From contig NZ_JASJOU010000007.1 of assembly GCF_030068605.1 (NCBI RefSeq), positions 124,001-188,000 on the forward strand: a stretch of 64,000 bases of DNA, in the 5' to 3' direction. This DNA comes from Xanthocytophaga agilis (lineage in GTDB: Bacteria; Bacteroidota; Bacteroidia; Cytophagales; 172606-1). A model generated the notes under the pieces. That model ran no database searches. It had not been told where the DNA came from and saw nothing but the letters and a program-made list of their open reading frames with translations. The translations under genes were made by a program, and so were the position numbers. Within the stretch, counting starts at the first letter, position 1; each line of letters opens with the position of its first letter. Shown piece by piece: positions 27,473 to 37,272 of this stretch.

Positions 27473-28975
27473 ATGGGAATTCGTTCATTTTTAGCAAAGC
27501 CATTTGCCTCATCCGTTGTAAAAGCACAAAATCGGTGGGCAGCGGCACCAGTAGAATCACAGAATGCAGTTTTTCAGTCACTGCTTGCAGGAGGAAAAGA
27601 TACACTTTTTGGAAAAGAACATGGGTTTTCTTCCATTCGTACGTATGAAGATTTTAAACGTCAGGTCCCTGTACGGGATTATGAAGATATTAAATCTTAT
27701 ATTCAGCAAGTAAAAGAAGGTAAGTCAGATATTCTCTGGAGGGGTAAACCTCTGTATTTTGCCAAAACATCAGGTACAACTTCTGGGGTGAAGTATATTC
27801 CCATATCAAAGGAATCTATTCCCAATCATATTAACTCTGCCAGAAATGCATTATTGACCTATGTGCATGAAACTGGTAAAGCAGACTTTCTGGATCGCAA
27901 ACTGATATTTTTGTCAGGTAGTCCAATTCTGGATATGTCAGGTGCTATCCCAACAGGTAGGCTTTCAGGTATAGTTAACCATCATGTTCCAGGCTATCTG
28001 CGTACCAATCAACTCCCTAGTTATAAAACCAATTGTATTGAGGATTGGGAAATAAAACTCGATACAATTATTGGAGAAACGTTATCAGAAGATATGTCAT
28101 TGATATCTGGTATTCCACCTTGGGTACAGATGTATTTTGATCGTATCATAGCCAAAACAGGCAAACCTATCAAAGATATCTTTCCTAACTTCTCTTTGTT
28201 TGTATATGGTGGTGTAAATTTTGAGCCCTATCGGGCTAAGATTTTTGAATCTATTGGAAAGAAAATAGATTCCATAGAAATGTTCCCTGCCTCAGAAGGC
28301 TTTTTTGCTTACCAGGATAAACAAGTACATGAGGGGCTATTATTGTTATTGAATAGTGGAATCTTCTATGAATTTATACCAGCAGAAGAGTTTTTCAATA
28401 CAAATCCCACTCGTCTAAGCATTGCAGATGTTGAACTAGGTAAAAACTATGTATTGATTGTAAACAATAATGCAGGTTTATGGGGATACAATGTAGGTGA
28501 TACGATCAAGTTTGTCTCCAAAAATCCATACCGTATTATCGTATCTGGCCGTATCAAACATTTTATCTCAGCATTTGGAGAACATGTGATAGGAGAAGAA
28601 GTAGAAAAAGCAATGCAATATGCAATGCAAAAACATCCGGAAGTAGAGCTGATTGAATTTACAGTAGCCCCAATGGTAACACCTGATGGAGATCAATTAC
28701 CTTATCATGAATGGTTTGTAGAATTTGCTAAACCACCACAGGATATGAATGCGTTTGCCAGAGATATAGATCAGAAATTAGTTCAACTAAACGTATATTA
28801 CAAAGATCTGATTTCAGGTAGTATATTACAAACCCTAAAAATTACTGCCTTACAACCAGATGCATTCCGTAATTACATGAAATCCCAGGGTAAACTGGGT
28901 GGACAGAATAAAGTTCCCCGATTATCCAATGATCGGAAACTGGCTGATGAACTGGTAAAATTCAGAATCAATTAA
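27473..28975 (+). CDS. GH3 auxin-responsive-type acyl-adenylating enzyme
   Basis: About 500 residues with ATG at 27473 (MGIRSFLAKPFASSVVKAQN); an in-frame TTG at 27449 would add eight residues. The protein matches the plant-type GH3 family (ANL-related acyl-acid amido synthetases): the ATP-loop region YFAKTSGTTSGVKYIPIS, the later YGGVNFEPY, and the EMFPASEGFFAYQD segment. Family members activate a carboxylic acid with ATP and may join it to an amino acid; bacterial substrates are unknown. This is a common lone gene in Bacteroidota, here upstream of dxr (77 bases) and probably unrelated in pathway. Confidence 0.94.
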   Translation: MGIRSFLAKPFASSVVKAQNRWAAAPVESQNAVFQSLLAGGKDTLFGKEHGFSSIRTYEDFKRQVPVRDYEDIKSYIQQVKEGKSDILWRGKPLYFAKTSGTTSGVKYIPISKESIPNHINSARNALLTYVHETGKADFLDRKLIFLSGSPILDMSGAIPTGRLSGIVNHHVPGYLRTNQLPSYKTNCIEDWEIKLDTIIGETLSEDMSLISGIPPWVQMYFDRIIAKTGKPIKDIFPNFSLFVYGGVNFEPYRAKIFESIGKKIDSIEMFPASEGFFAYQDKQVHEGLLLLLNSGIFYEFIPAEEFFNTNPTRLSIADVELGKNYVLIVNNNAGLWGYNVGDTIKFVSKNPYRIIVSGRIKHFISAFGEHVIGEEVEKAMQYAMQKHPEVELIEFTVAPMVTPDGDQLPYHEWFVEFAKPPQDMNAFARDIDQKLVQLNVYYKDLISGSILQTLKITALQPDAFRNYMKSQGKLGGQNKVPRLSNDRKLADELVKFRIN

Positions 28976-29052
28976 GCATTAGGAAATACAGGAGTAAAAG
29001 AAATCATATATATTACTGAGCAATTACATCCCTAAAAGCTCGGTTCCCTATT

Positions 29053-30216
29053 ATGGATATTCAAAAAAAACGGGTTGCTATCTTGGGTTCAACAGGATCT
29101 ATTGGCACACAGGCATTGGAGGTAATTCAGGCCAATCCAGAATCATTTGAAGTAGAAGTATTAACAGCACAGAATAATGCAGATTTACTGATTCAACAAG
29201 CGATACAGTTTCAGCCTAATGTAGTTGTTATCTGTAATGAAGACTTTTACGAGAAAGTAGCTGCAGCCTTAATTAACCATCCGGTTAAGGTATATGCAGG
29301 TGCCAAATCTATGGCGTCTGTAGTTCAGATGGAAAGTGTTGACATTGTATTAACAGCCTTGGTAGGTTATGCAGGATTGATCCCAACCATAAAAGCTATT
29401 GAAGCAGGCAAACCTATTGCTCTTGCCAATAAAGAAACTTTGGTTGTAGCAGGTGAACTGGTTACTCAGCTAGCACGTGAAAAAGGAGTGAGTATTTATC
29501 CAGTTGATTCTGAACACTCAGCCATTTTTCAATGTCTGGCTGGTGAATGGCACAATCCCATTGAGAAGATTATTTTAACAGCGTCAGGAGGACCGTTTCG
29601 AGGCAAAGACAGAGACTTCCTACGTACAGTAACCAAAGCTCAGGCACTCAAACATCCTAACTGGGATATGGGAGCTAAAATAACCATTGATTCAGCAACT
29701 CTTATGAACAAGGGACTTGAGGTTATTGAAGCTAAATGGTTATTTGGTATAGCTGCATCTCAGATAGATGTGGTAGTTCATCCGCAATCCATTATTCACT
29801 CATTGGTACAGTTTCAGGATGGTAGCCTCAAGGCACAAATGGGCTTACCGGATATGAAACTTCCTATTCAATACGCATTAGGTTATCCTAAACGACTTTC
29901 TGCGGATTTTCCACGGTTTAACTTTGCCAGCTATCCGACTCTTTCCTTCGAAGAGCCTGACAAAAAGACATTTATAAATCTTCAACTAGCTTTTGACGCA
30001 TTAGATAAAGGTGGTAATATGCCTTGTATCGTGAATGCAGCTAATGAAGTGGCCGTGGCAGCATTTTTGAGAGAGGAAATAGGATTTCTGGAAATATCTG
30101 ACTGGATTATTCGTTGTATGGCTAAAGTACCGTATATTGGCAATCCGACATTGGACGACTATATCCATACAGATAAAGAAGCCAGACGGATAGCATCTGA
30201 ACCTCTTACAGTGTAA
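29053..30216 (+). CDS. dxr: 1-deoxy-D-xylulose 5-phosphate reductoisomerase
   Basis: A 387-residue enzyme of the MEP isoprenoid pathway converting DXP to MEP with NADPH. Visible: the Rossmann motif LGSTGSIGTQAL (residues 11-22), the substrate/metal segment YPVDSEHSAIFQCL with ligands Asp and Glu, the flexible loop with KHPNWDMG and the metal-binding NKGLEVIEAKWLF. Length is normal. The neighbour rseP follows 163 bases on, the usual order in Bacteroidota; cotranscription is likely. Confidence 0.97.
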   Translation: MDIQKKRVAILGSTGSIGTQALEVIQANPESFEVEVLTAQNNADLLIQQAIQFQPNVVVICNEDFYEKVAAALINHPVKVYAGAKSMASVVQMESVDIVLTALVGYAGLIPTIKAIEAGKPIALANKETLVVAGELVTQLAREKGVSIYPVDSEHSAIFQCLAGEWHNPIEKIILTASGGPFRGKDRDFLRTVTKAQALKHPNWDMGAKITIDSATLMNKGLEVIEAKWLFGIAASQIDVVVHPQSIIHSLVQFQDGSLKAQMGLPDMKLPIQYALGYPKRLSADFPRFNFASYPTLSFEEPDKKTFINLQLAFDALDKGGNMPCIVNAANEVAVAAFLREEIGFLEISDWIIRCMAKVPYIGNPTLDDYIHTDKEARRIASEPLTV

Positions 30217-30379
30217 AGTTTTACAATCTTTCTGATTATCATTCGTCTTCAATATAGAAAGATATAGAATAGAAGAACTGATATGAATCTTACAGATGCG
30301 CATTCTCAAATAAAAAACGAGTATTTATTTCTAATTCAATATAGTAATTTCACATATCAAATTTAGCACTGAAATTTAA

Positions 30380-31783
30380 ATGGATGTAGTAGTAATGATT
30401 GCCCAGCTATTGTTGGGTTTATCCATTCTGGTAGGCGTACATGAGTTGGGGCATTTCTTGACTGCCAAATGGTTTAAAATGCGTGTGGAGCAATTTGCCT
30501 TAGGCTTACCTCCTCAAATGTTTGGTTTGAAATTCTTACCTGCTAAAATATTTAGTGTTCGTCATGGTGAAACAGAATACCTGTTATCACCCCTGCCTTT
30601 AGGTGGTTATGTTAAGATTGCAGGTATGATGGATGAGTCGATGGATACAGAGCAGATGGCAAGTGAACCCCAACCTTGGGAGTTTCGTAGCAAGCCAGCA
30701 TGGCAGCGCTTGATTGTTATGATGGGTGGAATTATTGTCAATGTCATCACCGGCATTGTAATCTTTGGCTTCCTGTTATTAATTTATGGAGAGCAATATA
30801 TTCCAACAAAAGCATTGAAATATGGCATTGTGGCAGGTCCTGTTGCTCAGAACATGGGACTACGTACAGGTGATAAAATAGTAAAGTTAAATGGACAGAC
30901 ATTTGAAGACTTCTCTGATATTTCCAAATCGCTTTTAAACTCAGGAAGTTACTATACTGTTGAACGTAAGGGACAATTAATTGACCTTCAGGTTCCAGAT
31001 AAACTGTTAAATGATCTATCCAATAAGAAGAGTCCTCAGAATTTCATCTTCCCTCGGATGACTTTCACTGTGGATACAGTTCCTCCCGTTGAGCAACCAG
31101 GTTTTCTTGCTCGTCTGATTCTTCAGATGAAAGGCAAAGATCCTGTAGCAAAAGAAAGCCCTGCTCAGAAAATCGGATTGCAGTCAGGAGATAAGATCGA
31201 AAAAGTAAATGGTACTCCTATCCGTTTCTTTGATGAACTTCAGGAAACGCTGAAGGCTAATAAAGGTAAAACCGTTACATTTACCATTAACCATAAAGGT
31301 ACAATAAGAGAGTCTACTACTCAACTGGATACAACTGGCGTATTAGGGTTTATCCCAAAACAAGATATTGAAACTGCTACTATAGATTATAGCTTTGGGG
31401 AAGCTTTTGCCAAAGCCCCAGCCAGAGCATTCGAAGTAATCGGAAATCAACTGAAAGCGTTTGGAAAGATCTTTAGAGGCGAGTTATCTCCTACCAACTC
31501 TTTAGGTAGCTTTATCTCTATTGGTAAATTATATGGAGGTATCTGGGACTGGGAAAAATTCTGGAGTCTGACAGCAACTCTTTCGATGGTACTTGCATTT
31601 ATGAACTTCCTTCCAATCCCGGTACTTGATGGAGGACATGTGGTATTCTTGTTATATGAAATGATAGCAGGACGCGCTCCATCTCAGAAATTCATGGAGG
31701 TAGCTCTTCGCTTTGGCATGGTACTCCTCTTTGGCTTAATGGCTTTTGCAATTGGCTTGGATTTCTATCGATTAGTACGATAA
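30380..31783 (+). CDS. rseP: RIP metalloprotease RseP (site-2 protease)
   Basis: A 467-residue intramembrane zinc protease. TM1 bears the metal site GVHELGHFL (His21, Glu22, His25), two PDZ domains follow (about 150-205 and 255-310), and the conserved NFLPIPVLDGGHVVF (third metal ligand Asp) sits before the last helices. It cuts anti-sigma factors or signal-peptide remnants in the membrane. About 40 residues longer than E. coli RseP in the inter-PDZ region, which is ordinary for this phylum. A clean terminator follows. Confidence 0.96.
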   Translation: MDVVVMIAQLLLGLSILVGVHELGHFLTAKWFKMRVEQFALGLPPQMFGLKFLPAKIFSVRHGETEYLLSPLPLGGYVKIAGMMDESMDTEQMASEPQPWEFRSKPAWQRLIVMMGGIIVNVITGIVIFGFLLLIYGEQYIPTKALKYGIVAGPVAQNMGLRTGDKIVKLNGQTFEDFSDISKSLLNSGSYYTVERKGQLIDLQVPDKLLNDLSNKKSPQNFIFPRMTFTVDTVPPVEQPGFLARLILQMKGKDPVAKESPAQKIGLQSGDKIEKVNGTPIRFFDELQETLKANKGKTVTFTINHKGTIRESTTQLDTTGVLGFIPKQDIETATIDYSFGEAFAKAPARAFEVIGNQLKAFGKIFRGELSPTNSLGSFISIGKLYGGIWDWEKFWSLTATLSMVLAFMNFLPIPVLDGGHVVFLLYEMIAGRAPSQKFMEVALRFGMVLLFGLMAFAIGLDFYRLVR

Positions 31784-31802
31784 AGAATACTTTTATAAAA
31801 TA

Positions 31803-31834
31803 AAGAAGCCTTCAAGTGATTGAAGGCTTTTTTA
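31803..31834 (+). terminator. Terminator after rseP
   Basis: AGCCTTCAA and TTGAAGGCT (9 bp) flank GTGA, followed by TTTTTA. It ends the dxr-rseP transcript. Confidence 0.9.
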
Positions 31835-31880
31835 TTTTATAGATCGTAAGAATGACAGTGTCTTCAATATATACCTTGTT

Positions 31881-32261
31881 TTAATCAAATAAATCTTCAG
31901 TACGCTCTAACATTAGAATAGAAGATTGAGGTACAATTACATATTTATCATCCTGATATACAACTTCAATAGCGTTGCGCTGCAGATAAATAGCTACATC
32001 TCCTTCCTGAGCCTGTAAAGGAAGATATTTGATTTTCTCATCTGTTTGTTTCCATGGCTCATCTTCTGCAACAGCCGGAATTGGATAACCAGGACCTACT
32101 TTTACAACATAGCCACTCTGTACATCTTCTTTTTCCTGAACAGTCGGAGGTAAATATAATCCACTTGTGGTTCTGTCTGTTGGGCTTTTGGGCTTAATTA
32201 ATACCCGATCTCCAACAATTATAAGTTTTTTCAATTGATTACTGGCAGTTACTTCCATCAT
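31881..32261 (-). CDS. GroES-like co-chaperonin paralogue
   Basis: About 126 residues from the ATG at 32261 (another ATG is at 32258; TTG 32273 is possible). The Cpn10 fold is visible: IIVGDRVLIKPKSPTDRTTSGLYLP at the start, the mobile-loop region TVQEKEDVQSGYVVKVGPG, and the closing VIYLQR...VIVPQSSILMLE strands. It is longer than housekeeping GroES (about 95 residues) owing to an insertion around residues 65-90, and no GroEL gene is adjacent, so this is a paralogue rather than the main co-chaperonin. Function in folding is inferred. Confidence 0.85.
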   Translation of the reverse strand: MMEVTASNQLKKLIIVGDRVLIKPKSPTDRTTSGLYLPPTVQEKEDVQSGYVVKVGPGYPIPAVAEDEPWKQTDEKIKYLPLQAQEGDVAIYLQRNAIEVVYQDDKYVIVPQSSILMLERTEDLFD

Positions 32262-32361
32262 AGACAATAGCAAGAGATTAATAAAAACAGTTTGCTTGGT
32301 TATTCAATGCAATCACAAAAATCAGACAACGCTGATAGCTGTGTCATAATGGCAGAAAAAC

Positions 32362-32395
32362 AATCGGGCTTATCTGCATGCAGATAAGCCCGATT
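32362..32395 (-). terminator. Terminator after gmd (34-base palindrome)
   Basis: A perfect palindrome with half-site AATCGGGCTTATCTGCA and no unpaired centre. On the minus strand it is followed by GTTTTTC. It lies 34 bases beyond the gmd stop. Confidence 0.8.
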
Positions 32396-32428
32396 AAAGA
32401 GATACTATCTTATAACTTATAGATTATA

Positions 32429-33541
32429 TTACTCGTGGTAGTTCAATACACGATGACCTTCAGAAGCTAATAGCTGATCGCGTTTGAACAATGCAATATC
32501 AGCATCCATCATATCTTTTACCAATGCAGGTAAATCATATTTCAGTTTCCAGCCTAATTTTTCTTTTGCTTTTGTAGGATCTCCCAATAACAGATCTACT
32601 TCTGTAGGACGGAAATATTTAGCATCAATGGCAACTATTTCTTTGCCAATTGGCAGTTGATATTCAGGATTAGAGCAAGACGCTACATAGGCTTTCTCAT
32701 CAATACCTTCTCCTTTGAAATCCAGTTCAATACCCACTTCTGCAAATGCCATACGTACGAAATCGCGAATGCGGGTAGTAACACCAGTTGCGATAACAAA
32801 ATCTTCAGGCTTTTCTTGTTGTAATATCAACCACATTGCCTCAACGTAGTCTTTGGCATGTCCCCAGTCACGTTGTGCATCCAGGTTTCCTAAATATAAT
32901 TTATCCTGAAATCCTAAAGCAATACGAGCAGCTGCACGTGTAATCTTACGTGTTACGAATGTTTCACCACGTAATGGTGATTCGTGGTTAAATAAAATAC
33001 CATTACAAGCATACATATCATATGCTTCACGATAGTTTACTGTAATCCAGTAACCATACAACTTTGCTACAGCATAAGGAGAACGAGGATAGAAAGGTGT
33101 AGCCTCAGATTGCGCATGTCCTTGTACACCACCATATAGTTCGGAGGTAGATGCCTGATAAATCTTAGTCTTTTTAGTCAGACCCAACAACCGCACCGCT
33201 TCCAGGATACGTAATGTACCAATTCCATCTACTTGAGCTGTGTATTCAGGTTCGTCAAAACTTACACGTACGTGAGACATAGCTCCCAAGTTATAGATCT
33301 CATCTGGCTGAATTTCCTGGATGATACGGATTACGTTGGTTGAATCACTAAGGTCTCCGTAATGCAGTTTAAAACGTACACCTTTCTCATGTGGATCCTG
33401 ATACAAATGATCAATACGTTCCGTATTAAAAAGAGAACTTCTTCTTTTAATACCATGAACCTCATACCCCTTGCTTAGCAATAACTCGGCTAGGTAAGCG
33501 CCGTCTTGTCCTGTAATACCTGTAATAAGAGCTTTTTTCAT
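32429..33541 (-). CDS. gmd: GDP-mannose 4,6-dehydratase
   Basis: About 370 residues from ATG 33541 ([20 protein letters not shown]); 12 further residues would be added from 33577 but lack family similarity. SDR-extended enzyme with the GxxGxxG motif [11 protein letters not shown], the RRSS NADP-binding text in [16 protein letters not shown], catalytic Thr/Glu in STSELYG and Tyr-Lys in [12 protein letters not shown]. It converts GDP-mannose to GDP-4-keto-6-deoxymannose, first step toward GDP-fucose and related sugars for surface glycans. The partner fucose synthase (fcl) is not in this window. Monocistronic here. Confidence 0.97.
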   Translation of the reverse strand: MKKALITGITGQDGAYLAELLLSKGYEVHGIKRRSSLFNTERIDHLYQDPHEKGVRFKLHYGDLSDSTNVIRIIQEIQPDEIYNLGAMSHVRVSFDEPEYTAQVDGIGTLRILEAVRLLGLTKKTKIYQASTSELYGGVQGHAQSEATPFYPRSPYAVAKLYGYWITVNYREAYDMYACNGILFNHESPLRGETFVTRKITRAAARIALGFQDKLYLGNLDAQRDWGHAKDYVEAMWLILQQEKPEDFVIATGVTTRIRDFVRMAFAEVGIELDFKGEGIDEKAYVASCSNPEYQLPIGKEIVAIDAKYFRPTEVDLLLGDPTKAKEKLGWKLKYDLPALVKDMMDADIALFKRDQLLASEGHRVLNYHE

Positions 33542-33771
33542 AGAAATTGATAAATTACTACCGATTGAAGAGTACAAATATGATAATTAAAATATTGACA
33601 TTCAATTTTATGGACAAAATCTTCCAAAACATTACACCGTTTCCTCCACGATCACATGCTTATTAATCAGCAAAGAATAAGAAAGGTAAATGCTCATTCT
33701 GAATTTTGTCAAAATAAATTAAGTACAATCTGAAAAAACATGCACAGTTTAATTTCCTGACACTTCCTCAT

Positions 33772-34878
33772 TTAGTGTGTCTGTGGAATTTTTTGGACAA
33801 ATCCATCCTGATTGATACACCACAGGATTTTATCTCGTCCCTGAATTGTACCCATAAACTGATGAGTAGTAGCTTCTATATGCAGTTTATTAGTTTGCTT
33901 ATCGATTATCACCTGACTGGATGTAAACTGTAAATCAGATACATGAGTAGCATATTTTCCATATTTCTCATGATATTGTTTTTGCCGATAGTATATCAGC
34001 CACAGATAACGCTTTTGTTGTTCAGCATATGGTAAAACAATCGAACCAGATGATGTTATTGTACGTACGAACTGCAAATAGCCCCATCTTTCCGGATAAT
34101 GCATATTGATCACTCCTTGTGGCGACCATACCCAATTATGTTCTGGAAGGTTTCGTCCATTAGCATCCTTACGTTTTACATATTTTCCATTCTGAATATC
34201 TGTATCCCACTCAACACGTGAAAAATTTATACGCCACAAAGTACCATCTGCAGGTACAGTTAGATTATTGCCAATTGTAAGAGCCCAAAAAGGAATAGCC
34301 ATTTCTACTGTCCATCCTTTATCTATATCTGAAGGATTATTTAACGTTCCGTTTACTTTCACAGCCGAACGCAACTTGTCTACATGCCATGAAATCATGG
34401 CATCCCCTCCATTACGATAAGGTTTTGGCAAAAGTAAATCAAAAATTGTATTTATTGCATTTACCTCTATCTCAAAATATTGATGTGTATTCTGGTCTGG
34501 ATCAATAAATACCTCAAAATCATTGTCCTGATAGATAATTTCGTCGTGTTGCTTTAAGGTTGCCCATACATGTGGCTCGTCTAGTTCTGCGGCAATGAAT
34601 AAAGCAGAATCCGACCATATCAATTTTACGCGGGTTGCCCAAGTAGGTTTGGGCTGTTTGTCACCTTCGATATCTGTAAACTGTTCTGTCCATGGTACTG
34701 ATTGCCATACAGGATCATTGATATCTCCATCAATCACAGGTTTACCAGCGGTATAAATAGCCTGATACTGTTTGGGCTTAGTAAAAAGATGTTCCAGTCC
34801 AGCAAATGTAGTTTGCCCATACAAGTAGCTCACTTTAAGTCCACTAACGAGAAATACGGCTAAAAGTTTCTTAATCAT
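33772..34878 (-). CDS. Carbohydrate-binding family 9-like secreted protein
   Basis: A 368-residue protein with signal peptide MIKKLLAVFLVSGLKVSYLYG. Residues about 40-250 match the CBM9-like (DOMON-related) domain: KPVIDGDINDPVWQSVPWTEQF, LFIAAELDEPHVWATL, DNDFEVFIDPDQNTHQYFEIEVNA, WRINFSRVEWD. Such proteins bind sugars, often xylan ends, and accompany glycan-degrading enzymes. The C-terminal 100 residues are unassigned. It follows the GH3 glycosidase gene, though a terminator lies between them, so it may be a separate unit or reached by read-through. Confidence 0.9.
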   Translation of the reverse strand: MIKKLLAVFLVSGLKVSYLYGQTTFAGLEHLFTKPKQYQAIYTAGKPVIDGDINDPVWQSVPWTEQFTDIEGDKQPKPTWATRVKLIWSDSALFIAAELDEPHVWATLKQHDEIIYQDNDFEVFIDPDQNTHQYFEIEVNAINTIFDLLLPKPYRNGGDAMISWHVDKLRSAVKVNGTLNNPSDIDKGWTVEMAIPFWALTIGNNLTVPADGTLWRINFSRVEWDTDIQNGKYVKRKDANGRNLPEHNWVWSPQGVINMHYPERWGYLQFVRTITSSGSIVLPYAEQQKRYLWLIYYRQKQYHEKYGKYATHVSDLQFTSSQVIIDKQTNKLHIEATTHQFMGTIQGRDKILWCINQDGFVQKIPQTH

Positions 34879-34912
34879 ATATTTATGTTGCTCGATTTAT
34901 GTATATAGGAAC

Positions 34913-34958
34913 GAAAAAAAGAAAGAGTGAAATCTTTTCAGAGATCACTCTTTCTTTC
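34913..34958 (-). terminator. Terminator between GH3 glycosidase and CBM9-like gene
   Basis: AAAGAAAGAGTGA and TCACTCTTTCTTT form a 13-bp stem with a 14-base loop that can pair a little further (TCT/AGA). On the minus strand T-rich bases follow (TTTTTTTCG), so it should end the GH3 glycosidase transcript. Confidence 0.82.
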
Positions 34959-34975
34959 TATTGTACCAACTTGAA

Positions 34976-37141
34976 TTATTTTATTTTAACGGTTACAGAC
35001 AGTTTATCATCCTGTGAGTGGCTACCTAATACAATTTTATAATTACCACTATAAACTTTCCATTGTCCTTTTTGCAAATCCCACTTACGCAATTCATTTA
35101 CAGGTATCTTGAATGTCACATTTTGTTCTCCGTTTTTTTTCACTGTAACCCGCTGAAAACCTTTCAGTTCTTTCAATGGCATCCGCTCAATACCTGGATA
35201 TTGGATATATGCCTGTACCACTTCATCTGCATCTATTGTCCCAGTATTCTTTACAGTAACTGTAAATTCCAGTACATCCTTTGCAGAGTAAACAGCTTTA
35301 GGCACTTTACCCCAACTATAAGCAAAAGAAGTATAACTCAATCCAAAGCCAAATGGGTATTGTACCTCTCCATTAAAATACCGATATGTTTTCCCTTTCA
35401 TTATATAGCTGTCATAGGCAGTAAGGTCAGAAAGTGATTTGTAGAAAGTAACTGGTAAATGGCCGGAGGGAGAAATCTTTCCGAATAGTATATCAGCCAA
35501 TGCGTTTCCTCCCTGTTCACCAGGATACCACGCCAGAACAATAGCATCTGCATATGGCTCAATAGCTGCAATATCTATTGCACTACCTGCTGTAATTACA
35601 GCAACTATTGGTTTATTGTGACGTTTGCGGAGCGCTTTCAGAAAAGCAATATGACTGGCAGGCAAACTCATATTTACTCGATCTCCACCACTAGCCGCAA
35701 GGAAAGCGTCTCCTTCTTCACCTTCTAATACAGGTGTTAATCCAAGTACGGCAATAGATAAATCACTATTTTCCGCTGCCCAAAGTCCACCAAAACGTGT
35801 TGTATCCGTATAGTCACATCCCTGATCATATTGTACACCTACTCCAGGACCAGCAGCATCTGTAATTCCTTCTACAAAAGTCACTGTATTTTTAGATACC
35901 CCATGATAATTGGCAACCAATGCATCCAATGATGCAGCATTAGGTCCCAGAATCATAATACTATTATACTGTGATTGTTTTAATGGAAGAATACCTTTAC
36001 TATTCTTCAAAAGTACCATACTCTGTTGTGCCATCTTTCTTGCCAGAGCTACATGCTCTGGAGAACGAACGCTTTCAGCGCCTAGCTTGCTATAAGGAAC
36101 CAGAGAGGGATCATCAAAGAAACCCAATTTAAATTGTGTACGTAAAGCAGGTGCCAGAGCTGAATCAATATCGGCAGCAGTAAGCAATCCCTCTTTAATT
36201 GCCTGTAATGCATCCTTTTGCAGGATATTAGAACAATCCAGATTGATACCTGCTTTGATTGCAGCAGCAGCTACTTCTACAGGGCCTTTCATAACCTTAT
36301 GTCTCGACCAAATATCATCTAAAGCACCACAATCTGTTACCTTATGTCCCTGAAAATGCCATTCCTTTGTAAGGATGTCGTTTAGTAAGGTATTACTTGT
36401 ACAGCAAGGTTCATTATTCACTCTGTTGTAACCACACATAATAGATTCAACCTTTGCATCAACCAGTTTATTAAACGCATACAAATACGTTTCACGTAAG
36501 TCTTTTTCATCTACCACAGCATTAAATGAATGTCTGCCAGCTTCCGGACCGCTATGCACTGCAAAGTGTTTGGCGCAGGCTGAGGTTTTCAGATAATGAG
36601 GATCATTCCCCTGCAATCCTTTGATAAAGGCAACTCCCATCTGTGAAGTCAAGAAAGGATCTTCACCATATGTTTCCTGCCCTCTTCCCCAACGCGGATC
36701 ACGGAATATGTTGATATTAGGAGACCAGAACGTCAGTCCCATATATTGAATACGACGATTCTGTTGCAAAGACAAGTTATACTTGGCTCTTGCTTCTGTT
36801 GAAATAGCAGCAGAAATATCTTTTAACAACTGATCATTAAAAGATGCCGCCATACCAATAGCCTGAGGAAATATAGTAGCTTCACCAGCCCGTGCAACTC
36901 CATGCAATGCTTCATTCCACCAGTTATAGGCAGGAATATTTAAACGGGTTATTTCCGGACTACGATATCCTAGAAGAGAAATCTTTTCTTCCAGAGTCAG
37001 TTGTTTTAACAAATCTTGAGTACGAACAACTAATGTTTGTTTACTATCTCTGAAAAGGGGTGTCTGCTGTGCATAAGACATTGAAGTCATACAACACAGT
37101 AGAAGCAACAGCTTGTAAGCCTGATGTTTAATAAAAAGCAT
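34976..37141 (-). CDS. Glycoside hydrolase family 3 (beta-xylosidase/beta-glucosidase type)
   Basis: A 721-residue secreted GH3 enzyme: signal peptide to about residue 24 (SMSYAQQ), GH3 N-terminal barrel with WWNEALHGVAR, DPRWGRGQETYGEDP and nucleophile Asp270 in KVTDCGALDDIW, the GH3 C-terminal domain (about 365-590; acid/base candidate Glu in LEGEEGD), and a fibronectin-III-like domain (about 625-715). The 'WWNEALHG' and ETYGEDPFL text resembles the xylosidase/arabinosidase side of the family; the exact specificity is inferred. Acts on plant-type beta-linked oligosaccharides in the periplasm. It forms a small glycan-degradation locus with the GH92 and CBM9-like genes. Confidence 0.94.
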   Translation of the reverse strand: MLFIKHQAYKLLLLLCCMTSMSYAQQTPLFRDSKQTLVVRTQDLLKQLTLEEKISLLGYRSPEITRLNIPAYNWWNEALHGVARAGEATIFPQAIGMAASFNDQLLKDISAAISTEARAKYNLSLQQNRRIQYMGLTFWSPNINIFRDPRWGRGQETYGEDPFLTSQMGVAFIKGLQGNDPHYLKTSACAKHFAVHSGPEAGRHSFNAVVDEKDLRETYLYAFNKLVDAKVESIMCGYNRVNNEPCCTSNTLLNDILTKEWHFQGHKVTDCGALDDIWSRHKVMKGPVEVAAAAIKAGINLDCSNILQKDALQAIKEGLLTAADIDSALAPALRTQFKLGFFDDPSLVPYSKLGAESVRSPEHVALARKMAQQSMVLLKNSKGILPLKQSQYNSIMILGPNAASLDALVANYHGVSKNTVTFVEGITDAAGPGVGVQYDQGCDYTDTTRFGGLWAAENSDLSIAVLGLTPVLEGEEGDAFLAASGGDRVNMSLPASHIAFLKALRKRHNKPIVAVITAGSAIDIAAIEPYADAIVLAWYPGEQGGNALADILFGKISPSGHLPVTFYKSLSDLTAYDSYIMKGKTYRYFNGEVQYPFGFGLSYTSFAYSWGKVPKAVYSAKDVLEFTVTVKNTGTIDADEVVQAYIQYPGIERMPLKELKGFQRVTVKKNGEQNVTFKIPVNELRKWDLQKGQWKVYSGNYKIVLGSHSQDDKLSVTVKIK

Positions 37142-37209
37142 TTGTAATATAATTTGAAAGAAAATAGAAGAATACTATGCGATGTGGTATATCCGGAATG
37201 CTACTTAGT

Positions 37210-37253
37210 ATTCTCCATAATTAGTGGTTCGTAAACCACTAATTATGGAGAAT
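37210..37253 (-). terminator. Very stable hairpin between GH92 and GH3 genes
   Basis: A 20-bp perfect inverted repeat: ATTCTCCATAATTAGTGGTT (37210-37229) and its exact complement (37234-37253), loop CGTA. It lies between the GH92 stop (37273) and the GH3 start (37141). On the minus strand no T-run follows, so it may stabilise or attenuate the transcript rather than terminate it. Confidence 0.6.
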
Positions 37254-37272
37254 TTTCTGTAACGAATAATCT

